DNA from: Alphaproteobacteria bacterium
Lineage (GTDB): Bacteria > Pseudomonadota > Alphaproteobacteria > Micropepsales > Micropepsaceae
Assembly: GCA_021325375.1 (NCBI GenBank)
Contig: JAJPHG010000025.1
Coordinates: 62,001-126,000, forward strand
DNA: 64,000 nt
Direction: 5' to 3'
The position numbers and the translations under genes were made by a program. This document shows, one piece after another, positions 6,723-15,051 of the stretch. The notes below the pieces were generated by a model. The model had not been told where the DNA came from and did not search any database. It saw only the letters and a list, made by a program, of their open reading frames with translations. Each line of letters begins with the position of its first letter. Within the stretch, counting starts at the first letter, position 1.

Positions 6723-8318
6723 ATGAAGCCCTACTTCGGCTATATCCGCGTTTCCGACAAAAAACAGGAAAAGGGCGTATCCCTCGAAGCCCAAAAAAGC
6801 GACATCGAGAAGTTCGCCGCGCAGCGCGGCTTCCATGTTGTGGCTTGGTTTGTCGAGGTCCAGACCGCTGCTAAGGCCGGTCGGGGTGTGTTCCTGGGGA
6901 TGCTCGCACGCTTGGAGAAAGGCGAGGCGCAAGGCGTCATCATCCACAAAATCGATAGGGGCGCCCGCAATCTCGAGGACTGGAACAATCTAAGCCGCCT
7001 CTTTGACCGAGGCATCGACGTGCAGTTCGCTCATGAGCCGATCGACCTAAAGTCGCGGGGCGGTCGGCTGTCGGCCGACATCCTGGCCGTCGTTGCCGCG
7101 GACTTCATCCGCAACAACCGAGAGGAGGCCAAGAAGGGCTTCTACGGGCGCCTGGAGCAGGGCGTCTATCCGCTTCCGGCACCTATCGGATACCTCGACA
7201 GGGGCGCGGGTATTCCCAAGGCGATCGATCCGGCAAAGGCGCCGTTTATTCGTCAGGCTTTCGAGTTGTACGCGACCAACCGATATACACTGTCTCAGCT
7301 ACGGGACGATCTGAAAGCGCGAGGACTTCGCTCCAAGAGCGGCAAAGCACTTTCCAAAGCCACGCTCTCAAAGGTGCTCCACAACGCTTTCTACATCGGC
7401 CTTATCCATATCGGAAAGGCTGGCCGAACGTTCAGGGGCAAGCACTCGCCGCTGGTGTCCAAGGCGACCTATGACCGGGTACAGGTTATCCTGGCTGACA
7501 AGACTGCGTTGCGCTCGGTCAAGCACGATTTCTTGTTCCGTCGCCTCATCACCTGCGTCAAGTGCGGTCTCCGCCTCGTCGGGGAGCGGCAGAAGGGTCG
7601 AAATACCTACTACCGCTGCCACTCCGAAACCTGCCGTGGCACGAGCATCCGAGAGGACTATATCGACGATGCGCTCCAAAAGTTGCTCAGGCTGCTCATA
7701 TGCGACGAAGCCGAACGGAGGGAGTTCAGGGACTTCGTGGAGGTCGAGCGCAAACACGTCACAGAAGAGACCGCCAAGCTGAGAGCTGCGCTCGATATGC
7801 GTCTTGCGAAATGCTCCGACCGCCTCTCTCGCCTCACCGACGCCTATATCGACCAGATGATCGACAAGGAGACCTTTGAAGCGAGAAAGCACGGCCTCCT
7901 GGGCGAGGAGCGGAACCTGCTGGATCAGGTCGCCGCGATCTCCGCTAGTGAGCTTCCGCGCGGCAAGGCGTTCAAAAAACTCGAACTCGGAACTGCCGCG
8001 TATTCAGGCTATATTTCCGCAACTGTCACCGAACGCCGCGAGATCATGGGCCACGTGACCTCGAACTTCGGTGCAGACGGAAATAATCCAGCAATTACGC
8101 TGAAATCTCCCTATCAAGAGATCGTTAAATGGCGAATATCGCAAAATGGTGGCCCGTGTCGTGGCACGCCTAAGCAACGCGCCAAGAAATTGCTGGATAT
8201 AATCATCGCGGTTGACCAGAAAGAAAATAGCGCAGGCGTCAACCCGCCCGTGAGAAGCAACCGTACTCGGAGGCCAAACATCCCGACGCTTGAAAGTCCC
8301 CAACATCCACACGTCTAG
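6723..8318 (+). CDS. Large serine recombinase (resolvase/integrase)
   Basis: 531 residues. The N-terminal resolvase domain begins GYIRVSDKKQ with nucleophile Ser11 and Arg9, and contains the IDRGARNLEDW segment where the second active-site arginines lie. It is followed by the 'Recombinase' DNA-binding domain (IGYLDRG, then QAFELYATNRYTLSQLRDDL), a zinc ribbon (CVKCG ... YYRCHSETC, residues about 279-304), and a long helical coiled-coil region with a basic C-terminal tail. This order is that of large serine integrases, which need no supercoiling and act on short att sites. Because a tyrosine integrase sits at the right end, this enzyme may belong to an older or nested element. Confidence 0.93.
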   Translation: MKPYFGYIRVSDKKQEKGVSLEAQKSDIEKFAAQRGFHVVAWFVEVQTAAKAGRGVFLGMLARLEKGEAQGVIIHKIDRGARNLEDWNNLSRLFDRGIDVQFAHEPIDLKSRGGRLSADILAVVAADFIRNNREEAKKGFYGRLEQGVYPLPAPIGYLDRGAGIPKAIDPAKAPFIRQAFELYATNRYTLSQLRDDLKARGLRSKSGKALSKATLSKVLHNAFYIGLIHIGKAGRTFRGKHSPLVSKATYDRVQVILADKTALRSVKHDFLFRRLITCVKCGLRLVGERQKGRNTYYRCHSETCRGTSIREDYIDDALQKLLRLLICDEAERREFRDFVEVERKHVTEETAKLRAALDMRLAKCSDRLSRLTDAYIDQMIDKETFEARKHGLLGEERNLLDQVAAISASELPRGKAFKKLELGTAAYSGYISATVTERREIMGHVTSNFGADGNNPAITLKSPYQEIVKWRISQNGGPCRGTPKQRAKKLLDIIIAVDQKENSAGVNPPVRSNRTRRPNIPTLESPQHPHV

Positions 8319-8465
8319 CACGCTGTGATGGTGCGGCCGGCGGAATTGTGCGCGCCTGCCCTTAACAAAGGCGTGCACCGGATTTCGGCCGAGCCGCTGC
8401 CGACATGACTACAGGTCAAAAAGTACCGCCTTACGTCGCTAAGGCTCTGTCGGCACGATGGGACC

Positions 8466-9641
8466 ATGCCATCAAACAACGAGGTCTCGTACTTCGCTCG
8501 GACCAATCATCACAACAAGTCGATACCATTTGGCATCAAGGAGGCAGACCGCCTTTCGCACATGTACGTGATCGGCAAGACCGGCGTCGGTAAGTCCACG
8601 CTGCTGCAAACGATGGCATTGCAGGACTTCACGGCAGGACGCGGCTTCGCGCTCGTTGACCCGCATGGCGATCTCGTAGAGCCGCTCGCCAAGGGCATCG
8701 CCATCCTCGACCCCGAGCGGCTGGTCCACCTGGACGCCACCAATCCCTTTCAGCCATACGGATACAACCCGCTCCGGCGCGTCCGCGAGGACAAGATTCC
8801 GCTGGCCGTCTCGGGTCTCCTCGAAACGCTCAAGAAGCTCTGGCCCGACGCCTGGGGCGTGCGAATGGAGCACGTCCTGCGCAACACCCTGTACACGCTC
8901 CTAGAGCGCAGCGACTCTAAGCTACCCGACATCTTGCGGCTCTATTCGGATGACGATTTTCGCAAGGAGGTAGTCAAAGACATTCGCAACTCTGTCGTGA
9001 AGGAGTTTTGGGAAAGCGAGTTCAACGAATACCCGGCCCGGCTCCGGGCCGAAGCTTGTGCGCCGATCCAGAACAAGCTTGGGGCGTTGCTGTCCGACCC
9101 AATGCTCTACCGTATCCTTGTGGAACCGGAGATTGACTTGCATTTCCGGTCTCTCATGGACCAGGGAGTGATCCTACTCGTCAACGTATCGAAGGGGCGG
9201 CTCGGGGAGGACAGCTCTCTGCTCCTCGGAAGCCTGGTGGTCTCGACCCTTGGCCTGGCGGCATTCAGCCGTGCGGAAAGCGAGCCGGATACACGACGGC
9301 CCTTCTTCGTCTACCTCGACGAGTTCCACAACTTCACGACGCTCATGCTCGCAAACATGATGAGCGAGCTACGGAAGTACGGCGTGGGGCTCGTGCTCGC
9401 GCATCAATACTTGCACCAGCTAGAGCTGGACATTCAGCACGCGGTGATCGGCAACGCGGGGACGTTGATCTCTTTCCGCGTTGGTTCGGAGGACGCATCG
9501 CTCCTCGCGAAGGAACTTCAGCCGAAGTTCGAGGTGATGGACCTCATCAACCTCCCGAACCATTCCATGTATCTCAAACTCATGATCGACGGCACGCCGA
9601 GCGAGCCCTTCAGCGCAAACGCCATCCGCATGAGCGGATGA
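8466..9641 (+). CDS. VirD4/TraD/HerA-like conjugative ATPase
   Basis: 391 residues. Walker A GKTGVGKS (residues 38-45) follows the strand MYVI; the next motif FALVDPHGDLVEPL is characteristic of DUF87/TraG-type motor ATPases, and Walker B is FFVYLDEFHNF. A sensor-like Gln occurs in LVLAHQYLHQL, and ISFRVGSEDA matches the end of TraM-recognition domains. It lacks N-terminal membrane segments, so it resembles soluble relatives of type IV coupling proteins. It is likely to pump DNA during transfer, or to act in a defence or replication context; no other type IV secretion genes are seen, so the element may be mobilisable rather than self-transmissible. Confidence 0.8.
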   Translation: MPSNNEVSYFARTNHHNKSIPFGIKEADRLSHMYVIGKTGVGKSTLLQTMALQDFTAGRGFALVDPHGDLVEPLAKGIAILDPERLVHLDATNPFQPYGYNPLRRVREDKIPLAVSGLLETLKKLWPDAWGVRMEHVLRNTLYTLLERSDSKLPDILRLYSDDDFRKEVVKDIRNSVVKEFWESEFNEYPARLRAEACAPIQNKLGALLSDPMLYRILVEPEIDLHFRSLMDQGVILLVNVSKGRLGEDSSLLLGSLVVSTLGLAAFSRAESEPDTRRPFFVYLDEFHNFTTLMLANMMSELRKYGVGLVLAHQYLHQLELDIQHAVIGNAGTLISFRVGSEDASLLAKELQPKFEVMDLINLPNHSMYLKLMIDGTPSEPFSANAIRMSG

Positions 9642-10049
9642 GTTCTTTCGCGTCCTTCATGGGCACGAAACGCTCGGCGCATCTTGTGTGATACCCGCAT
9701 GCGCGACTTGCACAGGCGGCTAGCTAGCAGACCGCGCTCAAGTCAACCGCGCGGGGAAGCGCACCAGCCCGACAAGACGAAACCAAGCGGTCGGGGTGCA
9801 TTCGAACGAGCAACTATCTTGACGGCCTACCCTTGTGGTTGGCTGTCCTTTTATGTGACTCGGTCAAGACAGTAGGACCAGTATGATTCGCGACCGGCTA
9901 TCACCAATTCGGGTATTTCAGCCTTTTTTCGATTGTGGGCTAGCGAGATCTCGTGCCGAGGAATGTGGCAGACAGAAAATGCCTGTCATGCGCCATTGAA
10001 ATTGGGAAAAACGACAATAAAGTCATCGCCTTGAAATGGAGCAGCTGGA
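9642..10049. other. Intergenic stretch between element core and cargo
   Basis: Some 400 bases without a gene I can support. Only short frames with no ribosome sites occur. The sequence becomes AT-richer towards the right, where the cargo begins. This is a plausible insertion junction, but no direct or inverted repeat was recognised. Confidence 0.4.
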
Positions 10050-11114
10050 ATGTCGCGCCGATCACAATTCCGCATACAGCGGGATACCTCTCTCTCCGTT
10101 TCGGCAAACGAAATTGGCGTTGCGAGGCGAATCAGCATATTTGTAAAGAAGGCCCCGCCCAAGCCCACTAGAGTCTTCGATACATATTGGCGCTTTGCGA
10201 CAGAGCGACAGCGCATCTTTCATGCACGGGCTGCGGGACAGAAAGGGCCTTGGACAGACGACCCGGTTTTGATTCAACATAAATTCACAAACGCATATCG
10301 AGCGTCGGATCGAACTAGCCAATATCTAATTCGAAACGTCATCTACGCTGGCCCCGATGATTGGGAGTCAACGCTCATTCGCGTGTTGCTTTTCAAGATA
10401 TTCAACAAAGCGCAAACCTGGGAGCTGCTTGAGACAAAGCTTGGCAATATAACTGCACAGACCTTTTCTGCTGCTCGCATCAACGATGTCCTAGATGAAG
10501 CAAGCGCACATGGGCAAAAGATCTACTCAAATGCCTACATCATGCCGAGTGGTCCCGCGAACATTCGAGAATCCAGGAAGCATCGGATGCACACCGCCCT
10601 GCTCGAAAGTATCCTAAGAGGTCCAATCGGAAAAAATTTGACTCAGTCGAACTCGATGGAGCGTGCGTTTGGTGTGTTACGCGGTATACCAGGTTTCGGT
10701 CCTTTTCTAGCTTTCCAGTTTCTGATTGACCTGAACTACACACCATTTCTGAATTTCTCCGAAATGGACTTTGTGGTTCCCGGTCCTGGCGCGCGGGACG
10801 GTATTCAAAAGTGCTTCTCAAACCTGGGCGACTATGATGAGACAGGCACTATTGCGTGGGTAACAGATCGTCAGGAGCAGGAATTCAGTGACCGCGACTT
10901 GAACTTTCAGTCACTTTGGGGCCGGCGCCTGCAGTTAATCGACTGCCAAAACTTATTTTGCGAAGTCGACAAGTATGCTCGGGTAGTACACCCCGATGTC
11001 CTTGGTCTTTCAGGCCGGACTCGAATTAAGCAGAAATTTGTGCCCAACATGAATAGGTTCGCGCCCTGGTTTCCGCCCAAGTGGAACATCAACGAACACA
11101 TACCAATGCTCTAG
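10050..11114 (+). CDS. aGPT-Pplase / HMUDK-helical-domain family protein (thymine hypermodification family)
   Basis: 354 residues; ATG 10050 preceded by GGAG. The N-terminal core FDTYWRFATERQRIFHAR ... PWTDDPVLIQHKFTNAYR followed by SDRTSQYLIRNVIY is the signature of the alpha-helical family that includes alpha-glutamyl/putrescinyl-thymine pyrophosphorylases and the helical domain of 5-hydroxymethyl-dU DNA kinases. The C-terminal half has a helix-hairpin-helix-like segment GIPGFGPFLAFQFLIDLN, then MDFVVPGPGARDGI. Phage members act on 5-hmdU in DNA. Here no phage-type partner is present, but MazG and thymidylate-synthase-like genes converge on it; the two stops share the CTAG at 11111-11114. 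Whether it modifies DNA or senses phage-modified thymine is open. Confidence 0.75.
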   Translation: MSRRSQFRIQRDTSLSVSANEIGVARRISIFVKKAPPKPTRVFDTYWRFATERQRIFHARAAGQKGPWTDDPVLIQHKFTNAYRASDRTSQYLIRNVIYAGPDDWESTLIRVLLFKIFNKAQTWELLETKLGNITAQTFSAARINDVLDEASAHGQKIYSNAYIMPSGPANIRESRKHRMHTALLESILRGPIGKNLTQSNSMERAFGVLRGIPGFGPFLAFQFLIDLNYTPFLNFSEMDFVVPGPGARDGIQKCFSNLGDYDETGTIAWVTDRQEQEFSDRDLNFQSLWGRRLQLIDCQNLFCEVDKYARVVHPDVLGLSGRTRIKQKFVPNMNRFAPWFPPKWNINEHIPML

Positions 11115-12217
11115 CGACCGCTCGGGCCTTCGCGAGAATAGGTGAGGCTCTGATTTTCAGCATCAAGAAGCAGCCAGCCGCCGCGATTTGCCATCAGCTC
11201 ACGGAAGGCCTCAAAGCCCACAAGTATGGCCCGCTGCCATTCGTGCAGTTCACACGCGCTGACTTCAAGATTGCGAACCATTCGACCGATAAATTTCAGC
11301 AAATTGTGGTCAATTCTGGTCAGTCCTCGAAGCATCGAATGGCCGAGCGCATAGTTAAACACGGTATGCGCAATGGCCTCCTCGATAATAATCGCTCGGG
11401 CGCCGTCCTCAGCTTCATCTTTACGAGGATCGCTTTTGCGTTTTGCACGAAAGATGGCCCGTGTGACGGGCGACCATCCTAGAACGGCAGCGTAAGCGAG
11501 ATGAAACGCGTCGTGGTACCGGTAGCCGTCATCGTGAAAGGAATTGTCAGTCAGACGGTCTCCGATATTGATGTCGTCAACACGCATAATGACTTCCACG
11601 CGCCCGCCGCCTCGCGATCTTTCTAGGAATTGAATGTCGAGTTTACGAGGCAGCCGCTCATATCGTGGTGATTTTGGACTATCGAAGAGACGCGCGGGAC
11701 CGGGAGTGTCCGGCCCAAACATGCCTTTCACCTTTCGCAAATTGGTTTCTAATATCTCGGAGAGCTTGAGCTTTTGCTGTCGGATTGCCTGTAAGGTCGC
11801 AGCGCCAGCGGCGCCGACGCATCGCGCCAGTCGCTTGCGCTGCACATCGGTAAGCGTAGACGGCAAACTCTCAAAAGCTTCGGTCAGGGGCGTAATCGTC
11901 CGCACCATTGCATAAATGTGCCCGAAGGGCGGTTTCCCTGGGCGCGGGGGCTTTGCCTCAGCAATAAGCGTATCGAGTTGTAGCTCATAGTGGCTTGCTA
12001 TCGCGCAAAGATACCAAAGGACATCACCGAACTCCTCTACAAGGTTCTGGCTGCCGTCCGTATACGCTTTGCCGTCGCGCAAGGTCTTCTTGAGTTCTGA
12101 AACGAGCGAACCTAGCTCGCCAATGACGCCGAAAGCTGGAATATGGCGCTTCCTTGAATCACGCCAGTTGACCTGCGCTGTTTGGACCGCTTCCTGTTGG
12201 TATCTGCGAAGGTTCAC
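11111..12217 (-). CDS. MazG-type nucleotide pyrophosphohydrolase with MazG_C-like extension
   Basis: 368 residues from GTG 12217, which overlaps the upstream TGA as GTGA and has GGAGG four bases before it. The N-terminus is a MazG fold: YQQEAVQTAQ, then GELGSLVSELKK and NLVEEFGDVLWYL (E62..D65), metal-binding positions of all-alpha NTP pyrophosphohydrolases; one usual Glu appears as Ser37. The C-terminal 200 residues include DDINIGDRLTDN, RYHDAFHLAYAAVLGW and IIIEEAIAHTVFNYA, as in MazG proteins with a dedicated C-terminal domain found with base-modification genes. It would hydrolyse a (possibly modified) dNTP to dNMP. Last gene of the six-gene operon, translationally coupled to the TS-like gene. 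Confidence 0.8.
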   Translation of the reverse strand: MNLRRYQQEAVQTAQVNWRDSRKRHIPAFGVIGELGSLVSELKKTLRDGKAYTDGSQNLVEEFGDVLWYLCAIASHYELQLDTLIAEAKPPRPGKPPFGHIYAMVRTITPLTEAFESLPSTLTDVQRKRLARCVGAAGAATLQAIRQQKLKLSEILETNLRKVKGMFGPDTPGPARLFDSPKSPRYERLPRKLDIQFLERSRGGGRVEVIMRVDDINIGDRLTDNSFHDDGYRYHDAFHLAYAAVLGWSPVTRAIFRAKRKSDPRKDEAEDGARAIIIEEAIAHTVFNYALGHSMLRGLTRIDHNLLKFIGRMVRNLEVSACELHEWQRAILVGFEAFRELMANRGGWLLLDAENQSLTYSREGPSGR

Positions 12218-13026
12218 GCAGCCTCCACCACGGCACCGTTGCGAGTAGCTTGACACTCCCTGATGAGCGCCGATACTTCAGCGCGGGACCAGTTTAGATT
12301 GCTCTCAAATTGCTTGTCCTCCAGAACTGCCATAGTTGCATGACAAACCAGCGGGCCAACGGGAATTCCCGCTTCATGTGCGATGGCGGCTTGGAGGCGA
12401 GCCAAGCCGAGAAAGTTTCCCAAAGCCTTTTGGACGAAATACTGATAGCGGTACAACGCCGTGAGATAGAGTTCCCCGTTCTCCCCCAGCTTAAGGCTTA
12501 TATGGCTGAGGCATTGGCCGCCGCGGTGAGCGTTATGGTCGTCCTCTGCTTCATATAGCTTGAGGTCCATCGCTTCGAAGCCGAGATCTAGCTCGTAGAT
12601 GGCACGCATGGCGTTGCCGCTTTTCACCTGCTTTTTTAGCTTATTGATCACCAATTCAAGCGGAATCAGCTTAGTCCCGTCTGAGCAGGTTCGTTGTGTA
12701 AGTCTCAGGGCATAAGTACCCCACCGCGTCTCTGGGCCTTCGATGAACCTGAAGACGCTATCTGGGTAGTCGTAGACCGCCCCGATGCCTCCATATTGAT
12801 ACTCGGTGGCAGGGAAGATGGTCTCAGCCACCGTATGAGTCGGTTGCGCGCCTTTGGTGCGCAAAAAAGTATCGACCTTCTTCTCAATAGCTCGTGAGAC
12901 ATCAGTCGCCAGCTCGGGTTGCTGGACTTCCAGTACAACATTGTATTCCCGTTCGTGCGTCTCCTGCATTCGTTCGGCGGCCAATAGCCACGCTTCCGCG
13001 CGAGTCGTGGCAGATCGTGCAAACAT
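12214..13026 (-). CDS. Thymidylate-synthase-fold protein (divergent)
   Basis: 270 residues; ATG 13026 with a strong GGAGGG site. The C-terminal part follows the thymidylate synthase pattern: a Cys before a strand (GGQCLSHISLKL, Cys172), ENGELYLTALYRYQYF in place of the usual YQRS-D segment, N204 in ALGNFLGLARL, and an AAIAHEAGIPVG helix. The N-terminal half has VAETIFPATEY. The catalytic Cys and an Asn appear kept, whereas the His after the Cys and the QRS-D motif are changed, so the substrate or reaction is probably not dUMP methylation; a dCMP/dUMP hydroxymethylase-like or non-catalytic role is possible. Placed between the papain-like gene (10-base gap) and mazG. Confidence 0.6.
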   Translation of the reverse strand: MFARSATTRAEAWLLAAERMQETHEREYNVVLEVQQPELATDVSRAIEKKVDTFLRTKGAQPTHTVAETIFPATEYQYGGIGAVYDYPDSVFRFIEGPETRWGTYALRLTQRTCSDGTKLIPLELVINKLKKQVKSGNAMRAIYELDLGFEAMDLKLYEAEDDHNAHRGGQCLSHISLKLGENGELYLTALYRYQYFVQKALGNFLGLARLQAAIAHEAGIPVGPLVCHATMAVLEDKQFESNLNWSRAEVSALIRECQATRNGAVVEAA

Positions 13027-13035
13027 GTTTCCCTC

Positions 13036-13695
13036 CTATACCTTTGCCTTCGGCGTGACGGATGCGTACCCAATGAGCTTGTCGGAGAGATACGACGGCG
13101 ACAGCCAAGCATAGCCGCTATCACCCCAAGCTTTGCCCCAGCTATTTCGAATGAGAATTCTTGAGCGTGCTACGGGGCCTAGTCCCAATCCAACAGCCAT
13201 AACCGCGTGCCCGCCGTATCCCGGTCCATCCCCGTCTATAGTAGCGGCCGGCATCCGAGGCTTCAAAAACTTCGGAGATATCTTGAGGCCAAGAACGACA
13301 GGTCTGTTTGCTTGCAGCAGATGCGCAATTTTGAGCGCGGCATCGGCCACGTCATGAGAAAGCACTCCACGCCATAACGCGGTGACAGCAGGTGCGACCC
13401 ATGGACTAGCCTGAACTAAGGTGTATGGCCATTCTGCTTCAACGGGTTGCCCGCTCTTCTCCAATGCCGCCGCCGCTTCTTCGAAAAGAATGCCGTCCTG
13501 CAAATTCCCGATCTTTGCCAGTCGGATGGCATGGAAGAACAAGAACTCTGCAGAAAGTGGCGGGCAGCTCTGTTCGATGCTGTGGGCATCGCTCGTGGCG
13601 CACGCAAGGCACGTCGGCCGCGCTCCCTGATCTCGCACAGGAGAGCATAGAGGGCGGAGGTCGGCTTTGGCCTTGATCGTGTGAGACTTGGTCAT
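13036..13695 (-). CDS. Papain-like (C1A-type) cysteine peptidase
   Basis: 219 residues, no signal peptide, no pro-region: a cytoplasmic mature-type papain fold. Active-site elements are all visible: oxyanion Gln23 and nucleophile Cys29 in RDQGARPTCLACA, His163 in YGGHAVMAVG and Asn184 in IRNSWGKAWGDSGYAWL. Soluble bacterial C1A proteases inside a regulatory operon are unusual. The start codon overlaps the stop of the upstream ImmA/IrrE-chagasin gene as ATGA, and that partner carries a domain resembling the chagasin inhibitors of exactly this protease family. I read the pair as a protease effector and its built-in inhibitor; the target is unknown. Confidence 0.85.
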   Translation of the reverse strand: MTKSHTIKAKADLRPLCSPVRDQGARPTCLACATSDAHSIEQSCPPLSAEFLFFHAIRLAKIGNLQDGILFEEAAAALEKSGQPVEAEWPYTLVQASPWVAPAVTALWRGVLSHDVADAALKIAHLLQANRPVVLGLKISPKFLKPRMPAATIDGDGPGYGGHAVMAVGLGLGPVARSRILIRNSWGKAWGDSGYAWLSPSYLSDKLIGYASVTPKAKV

Positions 13696-14687
13696 GCCGC
13701 GAGTTGACGCCCCGCACGCGGCAGACCGGCGGCCTCACGTCCGACCAGTGTCAGATCAACTTCAAAACTGTCGATGCTTTCCTGAGATGAATCCCATGGC
13801 CGGCGCTCTTCCAGATGCAGGTGAGCCTGCCCTTGCCCCTGCATAATGAATCTGCGTCGAACCCCTCCGCCAAGCCGATTGTCGGCGGCGGAGAGGCGGT
13901 CGTCGCTGTGCAGGTTCATTCCCGCTTTCTTTATGCCGCTCTCATCCCAGGCGTAACCACCGGCGATATGTTCATTGAGAGAAACAACGATCATGTCCTC
14001 CGGCCCGCCGATAAGGTGCGCGCCCTTGTCTTTCTCCGACAGGACCCAGATATCGCGGTGCCAGTCGGATGGCTTCGGTCCCGGAAGAGCGCGTCGCTTT
14101 GCAGCCTTTGGCTCTGCGGCCTCAAGCGTCATGGCCTGAGTTCGCGTCAAGATGTTATGTGAGAGCAACGCCCAGCACGTCGCGGAGTAGCTTGCACCCA
14201 GCCTAAGCGACAGTTGGTAGGCGATGTCTTGCTGAGCGAGGTCCTTCGTACTCCATCCCTGACGATTGACGTGCGCTACGACCAACCATTTCGGAAGAAG
14301 GAATTCGGCTGCAAAGGCGTCAGCCTCCACTTCTTGCAAATCGTGTGTCGAAGTTTCGCCTCTGCCAACGAAGCCAACGACCTTATCCAAGCTCAACGCG
14401 CGATGCGCCAATACATGATGGCCCAGCTCGTGCGCCGCCGTGAATCGTTGCACATGAAGGTCACGCGCGGTCGTGATGAGCATGCCGCTGGCGTCGCGCG
14501 TCGGAACGTATGCGCCGAGAAGGCCGCGCAACGGCCGGAACATGACGAGCAGTCCGAGTTGGTGAGCTGCTCCATACACGTCTATCGCGCCCACGCCCTC
14601 AGAAAGTGCCTGGCGGACGCCCAGCTTCGCGTGCAGTTCGCTGGCCTTTGCAACGCCATTGAGTATGGCTTCGCGCTTGGTGGTCAT
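13692..14687 (-). CDS. ImmA/IrrE-family metallopeptidase fused to a chagasin-like (I42) inhibitor domain
   Basis: 331 residues. Residues 1-180 form an ImmA/IrrE zinc peptidase: RFTAAHELGHHVLAHR (HELGH 86-90) with the downstream EADAFAAEFLLP (third ligand near E121). Residues about 210-315 read as a chagasin/I42 domain: a loop EHIAGGYAW (239-247) where chagasins have NPTTGYxW, a Gly-rich loop LGGG (272-275), and ERRPWD (RPW 296-298), the three loops that plug a papain active site. The gene overlaps the XRE gene upstream and the papain-like gene downstream, each by four bases. ImmA-like proteases often cleave a partner XRE repressor. The domain call rests on motif reading and needs a structure check. 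Confidence 0.75.
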   Translation of the reverse strand: MTTKREAILNGVAKASELHAKLGVRQALSEGVGAIDVYGAAHQLGLLVMFRPLRGLLGAYVPTRDASGMLITTARDLHVQRFTAAHELGHHVLAHRALSLDKVVGFVGRGETSTHDLQEVEADAFAAEFLLPKWLVVAHVNRQGWSTKDLAQQDIAYQLSLRLGASYSATCWALLSHNILTRTQAMTLEAAEPKAAKRRALPGPKPSDWHRDIWVLSEKDKGAHLIGGPEDMIVVSLNEHIAGGYAWDESGIKKAGMNLHSDDRLSAADNRLGGGVRRRFIMQGQGQAHLHLEERRPWDSSQESIDSFEVDLTLVGREAAGLPRAGRQLAA

Positions 14688-15025
14688 TTGCTTGCATCGG
14701 CCTTCGATCGTTGAACCAAGTACTCACTAAAACGAAGAAGCTCGTTACGATCACCCTCCGAGAGTTGCGCCACCTGCTTCGCCAGCATCGCGACATCTCC
14801 CCCAAGGGGTTCGACCTCCTCGCCCGTGAAATAGCCTATAGGCCTTCGATACAATCGGGCCAAAGCCTGCAGTTCTGTTGACTCGACTCCCCGCTGCGCA
14901 GTCTCCAGGAGCGATATGGCGGACCTAGGAATTTTGAGCGCGTCAGCGACCTCTTGTTGGGACAATCCCAAGTATTCCCGGGCGTCCTTGAGCTTCGCGG
15001 CAATGGACTCTCGGTTGGATGGCAT
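14684..15025 (-). CDS. XRE-family repressor of the protease operon
   Basis: 113 residues. HTH: KLKDAREYLGLSQQEVADALKIPRSAISLLETAQRG, followed by LQALARLYRRPIGYFTGEE, the arrangement common in XRE proteins paired with ImmA/IrrE peptidases. ATG 15025 follows a GGAG site. Overlap with the ImmA start as ATGA. It probably represses its own operon through the two GTTCG-N5-CGAAC-type repeats in the promoter at 15391-15436, and relief of repression could occur through cleavage by the adjacent metallopeptidase; both are inferences. Confidence 0.85.
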   Translation of the reverse strand: MPSNRESIAAKLKDAREYLGLSQQEVADALKIPRSAISLLETAQRGVESTELQALARLYRRPIGYFTGEEVEPLGGDVAMLAKQVAQLSEGDRNELLRFSEYLVQRSKADASK

Positions 15026-15051
15026 GTCTTCACTCCTTCGGAATAGGTACG

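Noticed and set aside
9953..10171. A 72-codon frame before the aGPT-Pplase-like gene
   Set aside because: It overlaps the better-supported gene in another frame, and has no ribosome site or family resemblance.
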